DNA of 64,000 nt from Coleophoma eucalyptorum (taxonomy: Eukaryota; Ascomycota; Leotiomycetes; Helotiales; Dermateaceae): positions 62,001 to 126,000 of the forward strand of contig JALRME010000040.1 in assembly GCA_026120035.1 (NCBI GenBank), given 5' to 3'. The position numbers and the translations under genes were made by a program. This document shows, one piece after another, positions 1 through 9,191 of the stretch. Position 1 is the stretch's first letter; each line of letters begins with the position of its first letter. The notes beneath the pieces are model-generated. The model did no database searches. It saw only the letters and a program-made list of their open reading frames with translations, and was not told the origin of the DNA.

Positions 1-68
1 GGTTCCTGCGTTGCTTCCTCGTCCACAGTAATAACAGCCACGGTATTTTCCGACGTTTGTTTTACCAT
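1..68 (-). CDS. N-terminal fragment of an unidentified gene (cut by window edge)
   Basis: An ATG on the minus strand at position 68 opens a frame that stays open for 22 codons to the window edge, beginning MVKQTSENTVAV and continuing with an acidic stretch. The composition resembles the hydrophilic N-terminus of many fungal proteins, for example transporters, but there is too little to assign a family. It would be transcribed away from the dioxygenase at 731, so the 660-bp gap between them could be a shared divergent promoter. The start is uncertain because nothing downstream can be seen. Confidence 0.3.
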   Translation of the reverse strand, partial: MVKQTSENTVAVITVDEEATQE

Positions 69-730
69 GATCGGGTTTCCAATAGGGCAGGCTATCTACT
101 GTGGTATGATTTAGAGCTGATCTTGAGTGGTTCATTGGAAAGCGACAGTGATGCGACGTGCGAGTTTTAAAATACTAGTTTCCTAATACTTGGCATTTTG
201 AGTAATAAACAGGAGCCAGGAATAAATGCACCATAGAGTTAATCTGTATACCCATTTCCACTCTTGATTCAAATTGTGCTATTGCATTATCTCCACTGAT
301 TCCTATAAAGGAATTTTTGTTGGCCGTTTATTTGATTGCTCCCATGTATGACGAGAAATGACGAGGGAATGACACCTTAAGCACGCCAATTAAGGCCACA
401 ATAAGTCAAAAATGTATGGGGCGATAAAGAACCCCGCTTTATTTCAAACAGACTCGGACTAAGTTATCCTCTCCTGGTTGGTTTCATTGATTGGATTATG
501 AGGTAGAGCGCGCTCATAAGCAAGATAGATTGAGAGAGGGGAAGCCTTATTGTGCAATAAATAGATAAGATGATATCATTGTCGATCTTCACAAATGCAG
601 ACTTTTGGCCAGAAAAGAAGAGAATGCTTTAAAGAAGCCGTTGGTCGTACATATTTTGATGTTTCTCGCGTTCTAGGTGATGCCTTTGCATTTTTAGGTT
701 CACAAAGCTATAATTTTGAAATAGATCGCA
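69..730. other. Intergenic, no gene seen
   Basis: AT-rich sequence with no convincing reading frame on either strand. It separates a possible minus-strand gene start at 68 from the dioxygenase ATG at 731, so it would hold both promoters if the left-hand gene is real. No repeat or RNA gene was recognised. Confidence 0.5.
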
Positions 731-2316
731 ATGGCACCGCCTTCTATTGATGTTGGTGCAGTTAGCTCTCATGAGCGTCCCCTGCATCAAACAAAAGATG
801 GCACAGAGAATAATACTACAGGTCCATTTCCAACTCCTCTGAAGTACTCAGGCACACTCGATAATTATGAACACTTCGACGTGACAGCGGTCATTGGTCG
901 CGAGTTTCCCAAAACACAGCTTAGCGAAATCCTCAAAGATGACGCAAAAATTAGGGATCTGGCTATTACAGGTGAGAGCCTCCTTTCCCCCTCTTTGATA
1001 ATATCAGTGATTGACAGTCCATAAAATCTCAGTTTCACAACGTGGAGTTGTCTTTTTCCGCAAACAAGATCTTACGACCCCTGATCTAAAAGTTCTAGCA
1101 CAGAAGTTGGGTTTACTAAGCGGCAAACCTAAGGATGCCGGGGTTAGTTCTCTAAAGGAAAGCGTAGCAAACATTTTCATGTACTGATATACAATTTTGA
1201 TCGCAGTTGTACCGGCATCCATTGAGCAACTTTAAACAAAATTTTGCCATTGATGAATACGGAGCAGAAGATGGCGAAGTGTCTCTTATCTCCTCAGAAC
1301 AAAGACGTGGTTGGCACAAGGAAAAATATGGCAACCCAAAAGTTCTTGCTAGCACAGGTTGGCATTCGGAGTAAGTCACAAGAAGGGTGTGTAAATTTCT
1401 GGCTAATTTTTCAAGTTTCACCTTCGAGCACCACCCTACCGACTATGGTGTATTCAAGGTTGTCGGCGTCCCTGAAGATGTTGGCGGCGATACTATCTGG
1501 GCTTCCGGATACGAAGCTTATGACCGCCTCTCCCCAGTGATGAAGAAGTTCACGGACGGCCTTACTGCGACGCATCGTCAGTTTGGATTTCACAAACAAG
1601 CCAAAGAAGGTGACTTTAAGCTTGTTCAAGGCCCGCGTGGCCATCCTGATAATATTGTGGATGATAGTGCCAATGTCTATGAAGCTGTTCAGTAAGTTTG
1701 CTCGCCTCGATACGAGCATCCCATTGCGTGAGCAGAATGTAGGCTAACCCTGCACAGTCCGCTCGTTCGCACAAACCCCGTCACAGGGTGAGGAAAATTT
1801 CGTGATATTGTAAATGGACAGTTATCTAATAGATTATAGATGGAAGAGCCTCTTTTCTGGGATACAATCTGGCAGGATCAACGATGTTACCGATCGAGAA
1901 AATGAAATCCTCAGAGCTTATTGTAAGTTGAATCCTTTTCACTACTTACTAAATTTTGGACCAATTGATACCAACGTTAATCTCCTAGTCAATCAAATTT
2001 TTGTCGAGAACCACGACCTCCAAGTACGGATCCGCTGGGGTCAAGATGATATTGCTATCTGGGATGAGTATGCAGCCTCTACCTTAACGCCAACCAGAAG
2101 AGTACAGGGCTAACAAATGTGATTTCTAGTCGTGTTGTCGTCCACGCTGCTACAAAGTAAGTCTTATGATGCTTATTAAAGGCTCTAAATAGTGACTGAC
2201 TTATGCAAAGTGACTATTTTGGGAAGAGGACAGCTTATAGAGTCTCTTCTGTAGGCGAGGAGCCATTTTTTAATCCGGACTCTGTTTCTCGACGCGAGGC
2301 ACTAGGTCAAGCTTAG
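731..2316 (+). CDS. TauD/TfdA-type Fe(II)/2-oxoglutarate dioxygenase, 9 exons
   Basis: Predicted 371-aa enzyme that would oxidise a small substrate (taurine, sulfonates or a related acid) with Fe(II) and 2-oxoglutarate, probably in the cytosol. Exons: 731-971, 1033-1142, 1207-1370, 1416-1691, 1758-1787, 1840-1922, 1989-2067, 2130-2156 and 2211-2316. All eight introns (45-66 nt) have GT-AG ends and the total is a whole number of codons. The iron ligands are visible: H170 and D172 in GWHSD, and H333 in VVVHAAT. R347 follows at the spacing expected for the 2-oxoglutarate arginine. The NPVTGWK block is rebuilt only when intron 1788-1839 is removed. Length fits fungal TauD proteins. The substrate is unknown; the family is clear. 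Confidence 0.85.
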
Positions 2317-2861
2317 TTCCCTGATCTAGTACCGATAGCACAGAATTTAAGTGTAGATTAATTAGAAGCTGAAGAGTGTTACAAAGCAACCAGTATTGCA
2401 CGATCACATGTTCTAAGATACCACGTAACTCAAACAACCTTATTGCTCGGACACTCTCTAATCCTCCTATTTAAGTAGCCAAGTACTCTCTCTTAATAAT
2501 ATAAGTTTTGCTATACTACTCTACTTCTTATTACTATAGTGGTTAAGAGTCTAAGTTTCCTGTTATTATGGTATATAATAGTTGTGCCAAACCAGACTTC
2601 ATAACACTTCAGATTTCAAATGATTGGAATCAAAAAGAGCTTACAATCTGAGCAGTGAATCGTACATTGCATAATATACGTTATTGAAATGAAGGCCAGG
2701 TGTGGAGTGTTGATATTGATATTGTACGATCCGCAAAAGATATTGAAAAATAATATCAAGAAAACCCCTCTGATTTCTACTCGCATCAAGTCATCACAAA
2801 CTGTTAACTTACATTGCCTAAATGATGTTTTCGCTTACTTTCTCGGAAACATTCGTGACTC
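2317..2861. other. Intergenic, no gene seen
   Basis: AT-rich spacer between the 3' ends of two convergent genes, the dioxygenase on + and the PrsW-type gene on -. It presumably carries both 3' UTRs and polyadenylation signals. No repeat or RNA gene was recognised. Confidence 0.5.
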
Positions 2862-3863
2862 TCACTTTCCCGGTAGTGATTGGTTCTTCTTCTCGTCGCG
2901 CTTCTGAAGCTCAACCCATTCCCTCCTGACTTGCAACATGCAGGTTCCAGTCACGCCGGCTACTATTGCTATCATGCCCGTCGTATTCCAAAAGCCAGTT
3001 GGATGAATCCAGCCAATGTTGCCCTCGAGGGAGCTAACAGACAAGACCACAAAATCTGCTGTTCCATGCAGGAACATAGAGGGTCCAACGACCTCCAACA
3101 AACTCATTTTGTCTCCATAGTAGTCTCTTCTTATTGCCCGTAAGGCTGTCAAAATGGCAAGTGAGAGGTGTGCAGCTGTGCCATGAATCAGTCTTTCCGC
3201 CGACATGAGGATGAAGCTGGACCATGTCCCAAATCCGTTTGTGCAGATGGCATTAAGGTAGCTGATATTCTCTATCAGGCCAAAACTCAGTGCGCCCGCG
3301 ATGGTGTAGTCGAGGTAGGCCCGGTTACGCGGCTTTCTTTCCTCAGCCGTGCCCTGGCGCCGGGCCCAGGCAATAGGCAGGTACTTGAGCATTTCTTCGG
3401 AGAAGCTAGCAGCAGCAAATGATACAACACCATTGAAGACATAGTTTTTCCATGAGGCAGCCATTTTCACACGGCGCGCAAGTTGTTCGGGTGTTAGGCC
3501 ATCAATGGAGGTTCTCATGAATTGTTTTGTGTAGAAACGCCTCTGCTCGCCGGTTCCGAATAGTAGTGTGGTGGTAGCGGTGGAGATGCCTAGTTGCACG
3601 ATTATGGCTGCAGCTATTCCAACCGTGCCTACCGCAGCATAGGTCCAAATCATGGGTTCTAGCTTCCCACGGCAGGATGGGTTCTTCATGTTGGACTTTT
3701 GCCATGCCTTGTAGAACCAAGCTGTAGGAACAAAGGCCAGAGGGGAGAGCAGACCAGTTTGTGGGGCTGCAACCGAGGTAAGCAGGATGGCTGAAGGCGG
3801 ACCTATATAGCAGAGGAGCCGAGTGGACAGTGAAAGAGAAGTATTCTGGGTTGGAAGAGCCAT
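2862..3863 (-). CDS. PrsW-family (CPBP-like) multi-pass membrane protein, putative intramembrane protease
   Basis: A single-exon gene for a 333-aa protein with about eight hydrophobic segments, for example near residues 15-50, 72-100, 141-153, 186-210, 229-241 and 284-306. Motifs typical of PrsW-type intramembrane metalloproteases are present in order: E156, E157 and K160 (EExxK), E198-N199 in FGLIEN, H227, and H266 with D270 (HxxxD). PrsW in Bacillus cleaves an anti-sigma factor; fungal relatives are mostly uncharacterised, so the substrate is unknown. The start is the first ATG after an in-frame stop. The gene converges on the upstream dioxygenase and shows no obvious pathway partner. Confidence 0.65.
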   Translation of the reverse strand: MALPTQNTSLSLSTRLLCYIGPPSAILLTSVAAPQTGLLSPLAFVPTAWFYKAWQKSNMKNPSCRGKLEPMIWTYAAVGTVGIAAAIIVQLGISTATTTLLFGTGEQRRFYTKQFMRTSIDGLTPEQLARRVKMAASWKNYVFNGVVSFAAASFSEEMLKYLPIAWARRQGTAEERKPRNRAYLDYTIAGALSFGLIENISYLNAICTNGFGTWSSFILMSAERLIHGTAAHLSLAILTALRAIRRDYYGDKMSLLEVVGPSMFLHGTADFVVLSVSSLEGNIGWIHPTGFWNTTGMIAIVAGVTGTCMLQVRREWVELQKRDEKKNQSLPGK

Positions 3864-4676
3864 GATTCTGTGTTGTTCATGCGAAAGAAGAAGGGTGTCC
3901 TGAGCTGAAGGGAAGCGCCAAGTAGGAGCCTGGTGAAGCCCAAGTCAGCTGAAGCATATTCGATTCACGTGTCCGCATATCACTACAGTACAGCGACTAG
4001 CTGGATTTAGAACTCTACATAACTCGTAAACTCTGTACTGTAAGACGGGCTGGATTCTTATCCGAACAGCACAATTGAAGCATTTACCGGAAGGATCCTC
4101 TCAAACTGGTGCGAATAGAAGTCGGTCAAAACGACAATAGATCAAAACAGAAAGGAGAGTCGGGCGTTAATTCCAGAGTCTTGACAGCGGCGGCAAAGAG
4201 GAGTGAGCAGCATGATCGAGAACTTTAAATCCTAATACGAGCAACTCAACTAGAATAGCAATTCAGTATGTCTAAACTAGAGTAGATATCTCCAAGAACC
4301 GCCATGGAATCTGGTACGATGCCTTGCTTCTTCTGCGCCGAAGTTTCACGGCTCTGCTGTGCGGTGATGAGGCTACCTGAAGTCCTGCCGTTCTCTCCAG
4401 AGTGCTCTTCACCATTCATTACCTTACCTTACCTTACCTTACCTGACCTGCCATTTAGACGCGTCGCACAGCCCACACAGCTTCAGCCACAACTACATCC
4501 AGCCTACACAGCCACAGCCCAGTCCTGTACGTACTGGAGTCATGTTGGCTCCACCACAATCCAAGGCAGCAAGGGGACCCGACTATATAAGATATAGCAG
4601 CACATACCAACGGCGCCTTGACTGTCGAAATAACTAGGAGAACCTGTCGCCGTTGCTCTGAGCCTCGGCCACCAAC
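3864..4676. promoter_or_regulatory. Divergent intergenic region (PrsW-type gene / F-box gene)
   Basis: 813 bp between two gene starts on opposite strands, so it should contain both promoters. A run of five TTACC pentamers lies inside it (listed separately), and an AT-rich stretch with ATATAAGATATAG sits about 90 bp before the F-box ATG. No other gene was seen. Confidence 0.5.
4419..4443 (+). repeat. Pentanucleotide tandem repeat (TTACC)x5
   Basis: Five perfect tandem copies of TTACC, followed by a diverged sixth unit (TGACC). It lies about 235 bp upstream of the F-box gene start, probably in its promoter. It is a likely length-variable microsatellite. Confidence 0.9.
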
Positions 4677-5939
4677 ATGGCTCTCGCACAACTCGCACTA
4701 ACCTCCTTACCCAGCGATGTCTTGCTAGGCATTCTTGACCAGCTGCCACGGAAGGACCTGTATCGTCTAGCTCTGGTGTCGTGGCAGCTTAAGGACCTGG
4801 CTCAGCGGGTGCTATACCGATCGATTTATTTGAACTTAACTCTTCCTACCAAACCTAGCACAACATATCACGGACGACCTAGCAACCTCCATATTCTCCA
4901 ACAACTCGTTGATGGTTTGTCGCAAAATGCACATCTTCGATCGTTCGTGTCGGCATTATCAGTCGATGCCTACTATGACTCTTCCCGGATGCGCTTCGAC
5001 GAGCTCGACAACCTCCTTAACCTTGTCCCGTGCCTCAAATCGCTATCACTTGCTACGCCGCCAGAGCATCTACAGCTCTCAAGCGTATCGTTACCCCTTC
5101 TCCAAAAGCTAAACTTGAGCTTCGACCACAGCCCCATGAGCCAGCGGTACATTCCAATGGAAATGATAGCTCGGAACTTTTGGATACCCAGTCTGCGAAG
5201 TTTATGCATCGATGGAAATCTCGCTCCGGGAATGGGCGCCTGCTTTCCTCCGCAACGACACAGGACTGCATCACTTAGCGATCTCCAATTTCGCATGATG
5301 GACGATCGAGACCTGGGATGTCTTCCGGAGATGATTTCATGTGTCAAAAGTTTAGAGCGCTTCACTTTTGAGGCTTTTTACCCCTGGGACGCATCCCAAT
5401 CGTCTCATTCACTGGCAGCCCCCACATTTCGCAAATTTCTACAAGTCCATGCCCGTACGCTGGTGCAGCTTGAGATCGCAGCAAGTGACGCAGCTAAGTT
5501 CTCTCCTGGATCACTCTTCGGTAGTTTGAAGGGATATCCGAACCTCAGACGATTGGCCATACCAGAGCCGTTCTTAGTTGCCGTGAAAAGCGATGCTCCC
5601 TCACTTGCGAGTGTCCTACCACCCAATCTTGAAGTGCTCCAACTACAGTTCCCAATGCTCTTCATGCAGGGCCAAGACAAGGATCGAGCAGCCCGCATTA
5701 AGAGATTGGAACAATTAGCAGCAGCTAAAAATCAGCAATTCCCAAGCTTGAAGCGAGTCATCTGGTGGTACCAGCCTACTGAATGCTGGGATGATAACAC
5801 GGGACTAAGATTTGGGCCAGAAGCTGATATGGAGCATCTAGCTGCAACCTTTCGGAATGTTAGCGTTCGGTTTGAGTGGCTTACAAACGCTTACTTTGAC
5901 TATACTCCGCTCGGAGACAATTTCGATATCAACGAGTAA
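4677..5939 (+). CDS. F-box protein with leucine-rich C-terminal region
   Basis: Single-exon gene of 420 aa. Residues about 9-55 form an F-box (LTSLPSDVLLGILDQLPRKD, then a region matching the LALVSWQLKDLAQ helix), the segment that binds Skp1 in SCF ubiquitin ligases. The remainder has irregular leucine-rich segments (for example LLNLVPCLKSLSLATPPEHL) that would pick the substrate. It would act in the cytosol or nucleus as a substrate adaptor; the target cannot be read from the sequence. The start is the first ATG, immediately before the F-box, with ACC at -6 to -4. Fungal genomes encode many such poorly conserved F-box proteins. Confidence 0.8.
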   Translation: MALAQLALTSLPSDVLLGILDQLPRKDLYRLALVSWQLKDLAQRVLYRSIYLNLTLPTKPSTTYHGRPSNLHILQQLVDGLSQNAHLRSFVSALSVDAYYDSSRMRFDELDNLLNLVPCLKSLSLATPPEHLQLSSVSLPLLQKLNLSFDHSPMSQRYIPMEMIARNFWIPSLRSLCIDGNLAPGMGACFPPQRHRTASLSDLQFRMMDDRDLGCLPEMISCVKSLERFTFEAFYPWDASQSSHSLAAPTFRKFLQVHARTLVQLEIAASDAAKFSPGSLFGSLKGYPNLRRLAIPEPFLVAVKSDAPSLASVLPPNLEVLQLQFPMLFMQGQDKDRAARIKRLEQLAAAKNQQFPSLKRVIWWYQPTECWDDNTGLRFGPEADMEHLAATFRNVSVRFEWLTNAYFDYTPLGDNFDINE

Positions 5940-6280
5940 GACGGAATATACGTTAAACTTCCTACTCTTGTATTGTAAATGTGTGGGTTTTTTATTAAGT
6001 ATTCTAATTCCTCACCAAACTGCAATTCGACTATTTCCTAAAGTCGAACAAATATTGCTAGTGTTTGATAAAAGCTTTTGTAACATGACAGAATTTGGCC
6101 CATTGACTCCATGGTAGTGGCTTTCGCTGAACTTCAAAATTTACGGACTGACTGCAGAAATCGGAGATACTATCCCAGAAGACTCGGGAGTACTATTATC
6201 TGGAAGTTCGGCCAAATGTGAAGAGTCTTTTATAGAATGTTAGTGCCATCAAGCAGAACTGTGCACAGAATAGAAGGATA
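5940..6280. other. Intergenic, no gene seen
   Basis: A 341-bp AT-rich spacer between the convergent 3' ends of the F-box gene and the kelch gene. Nothing recognisable beyond probable 3' UTR. Confidence 0.5.
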
Positions 6281-8431
6281 CTAACCCATCATCTCATGAA
6301 TCGTATTTCCTCCAGCCTCATTCACCTCAGTGACTCTCACTTCCGGGATAACCCCATGTTCAGGCTTCATTGGGTTATTTTCCATCTCATGGAACGTATG
6401 TCGATCAGTGGGACTAGCGACCGTAGTGTCGTCAAACTCGGAAATCGTCACGGTGGTATTCCCTGCAGCCTTCGATTCACCACTCACAGAAGTACTACGC
6501 ATCCAGTTCAATATTCGTGAATGTTGCACATTTCTAGTTCCATCTTCACTCGGAGGGTGATGTTGGTGTGATCTTGTTCGTTTGCTATAGATCCTGTATG
6601 CTATGAAGCATACTGTGATAAGTACTAGGCCCACGACCACGCATATGATCGCGATAGCATAGGTTGGTAGTGATTGCTTCTTCGTGATAATTATCGGCGA
6701 CACTGTGGTGTTGATGTTGGTGTTATTGCTGCCTACATTGAGGGTGTATGGATACCAGTTCTTGATTTTACTAGTGTCATATGCGGTGCTGAAGATTGTC
6801 TGTAGCGTTTGGTTAGACCAGGTTGATGGGGATAATGAACTCGCTCCGCCATTGCCGTTTCCACCTATCTGCTTGTATACAGAAGCCGGTACCGTATAGT
6901 TACTCCAGACCAGTGGGTTATACGAATCTAGCCACTGATTGTTACTCAGATTGTAGTTCAAAACGATGTTATCTGTCACACATGTCGGCAGAATTCCAGA
7001 TAATGTAGTATAACCTCCAATGATGAGCATTTGATCCGGGTATGGCTTCACACAACGATGACCTGCTCGCCCATGCGAAGATACTCCAGAAGTTACTTTG
7101 ATCCATATGAAGGAGGGAACTGAAAGAACCCAAACATCGTCCGAGAAGGTACTCGTAAGGTCGATCCCGTCAAAACCTCCATACCAGTAGATATTGTGGC
7201 TTGATCCATCCGGAGCCGATGCGACGACGGTACAGCCCTGAGTCAGCCCATCAGGACCTGAACCGAAAGTGCTTTGGTTATACCAGGTCTGAGAAGCGAT
7301 ATCATAAATAGACACAGATGACATAAATGTGGGGTTAACTTGTTCCTGCAAAATAGTGAGCACAGAATCGATTCAGATAGGGTTGGTTGCAACTGTACAC
7401 TTTGTGTCGTCTGACTGCTATTCAAACCTTGAACAATAGTGGCACCAACAGGGTTGATAACTCCACCGATAGCAATCAACACCCCAGACGTAGAGACAGG
7501 TACGAATACAAGTTCTGCATTAGCACGCCCAGGAACAGTCGATGGAAGAGACTGGTTCGTCCAAACCTCATCTCCTTGGGTGCTTAAATCAACCGATATA
7601 AGGGTATCGGATAGAATATTAGCGTTAAGCGTCTCATTCGCGCTTGTGAAGTAGATCGGCCCAGAGCTAGATGATCGTAGGCCTCCGAAGTAGAAACCTT
7701 TATTCTCCGAAGGAACACTTACAGCGGCGCCCCCGGTAACGTAACGGGTCATGCCAGCAGGTAGTTTGTCATTGATAAAGCCGCTAAAAAATTGCTTTGG
7801 AGGTCCCGATGCATATTGCTGATATCCCAAGACTTCGTCCCCGTCCGGTGAATTGTATGCATCAGTAAGGGAAAGTAGACCGCCATACGTGTACAACTCG
7901 TAGTCGTTTGCTAGCATGGCTCCATCATAGAATAGAGGTCCAATGTTATTTGCTGCTCCTCTATTCGGTGCCTTTGAAATTGTGCCGAGTAACTGACTCA
8001 TATTCGAAGATGTGTTAAATGGAGTTGAAAAGTTCAGAGTATATATGAGGCCTAGTGGGTTTCCTGTGGTTGTATTATTATTGACTGTAACGCTGGAAGT
8101 GCAGTGTGGTTTTTACCATCGCTTGTGGGAGCTCCAACTGAGCCATTAGCATAGGTCGGCACCCAATACAAATATCCACCATCAATGTAAGCTGTGTCGC
8201 GAATAACAGCAACTATAGATCATGAATTCCCCGTCAGCCAGTGTGCCTTAACGTGGAGTAAAGGTCTCAGAGAATCCTTAGGGAAGTGAACGTACCTCGA
8301 GGGAGCTGCCATTGACACATGGTCGCATTGACTTGGTCCTGCTGCCATCCTGACTCCTGGGCAGCTCCTCGCGCAACCAAGCCGATGAGCGCCACGGCGC
8401 ATTGAACACATTTTTGCTGGAGACGACGCAT
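6281..8431 (-). CDS. Kelch-repeat membrane protein with signal peptide and one transmembrane helix
   Basis: Assembled as 8431-8296, 8212-8117, 8084-7399 and 7345-6281, giving 660 aa. The N-terminus has a hydrophobic signal segment (CAVALIGLVARGAAQ), found only by choosing the ATG at 8431. Next come kelch-type beta-propeller blades with GG-containing turns (YIDGGYLYW, YTYGGLL, FYFGGLR, GVLIAIGG, YWYGGFDG, MLIIGGY) and many N-glycosylation sites. A single transmembrane helix near residues 532-557 precedes a basic then acidic cytoplasmic tail. This is the common fungal extracellular-kelch plus TM architecture, probably a cell-surface protein of unknown ligand. Odd point: the second intron, 8085-8116, would be only 32 nt. 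A 1-nt frameshift is the alternative. Confidence 0.75.
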
Positions 8432-9191
8432 GTTCTGTCGATATCCGCAATAGTTGTAGATTTCAGCTCAACGGGGACACATTTTGTAGGTGTTGGCCGG
8501 GGAGGCTTGTTCCAAATGCCACAGGAGATCACTAAGCAACAGCCAAGGCTGGAACTCAGACAAAAATCTAGAACGATCAGAGTTGGGGAAACTGAATCCG
8601 ATAGCCTCACCAGACAAGTCAGCATAAGGTCGATGCCCCAGACTACATGCTTGGACATCAAACGAAACACGCCGTTTTCGCTAGACGATCGAAAACGTCG
8701 CTAAATGTTTCCTTGGCAGGAATCAGCACATGAAAGTCTAACGAAGTGCGGCCAGACAGCTTCAATACCAAGGCTTGTCGTTAAGGTTTAGGTTGCGGGG
8801 CAGTGTTTTGCATAGTTTTGCCATGAACTGCCTTCTACTCAAGAAACGTTTTCAGTTAGAACTCTATTAACTTGACAACTTCTCGCGAACTTTGTACCGC
8901 ATTCGAGAACACGGCTGGCATATTCGTTAAGTGACCAATTGATATATTGATATTTTGACTTTGACTTAGTGATCTCAGCATTTCTTGGGGATTTCAGGCA
9001 CATTACCTTGAATAAAAGATACTCAGCCCAGCCATCTATTCTTATATCTTTTGTGACTCAAAAGCCAGATCCTGGCCTAAATGAACCATATAGGATTTGC
9101 ACATTTGCCCTTTGTATAATACACAAATATTGTATGGCTATTTCGTCTGACATTCAACAAGTGCAGCTTCGGATACTGCAGCCCTACAATC
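8432..9191. promoter_or_regulatory. Divergent intergenic region (kelch gene / wall glycoprotein gene)
   Basis: 760 bp between the starts of the minus-strand kelch gene and the plus-strand glycoprotein gene, expected to hold both promoters. The open frames here are short and overlap each other; I see no gene and no repeat. Confidence 0.5.
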
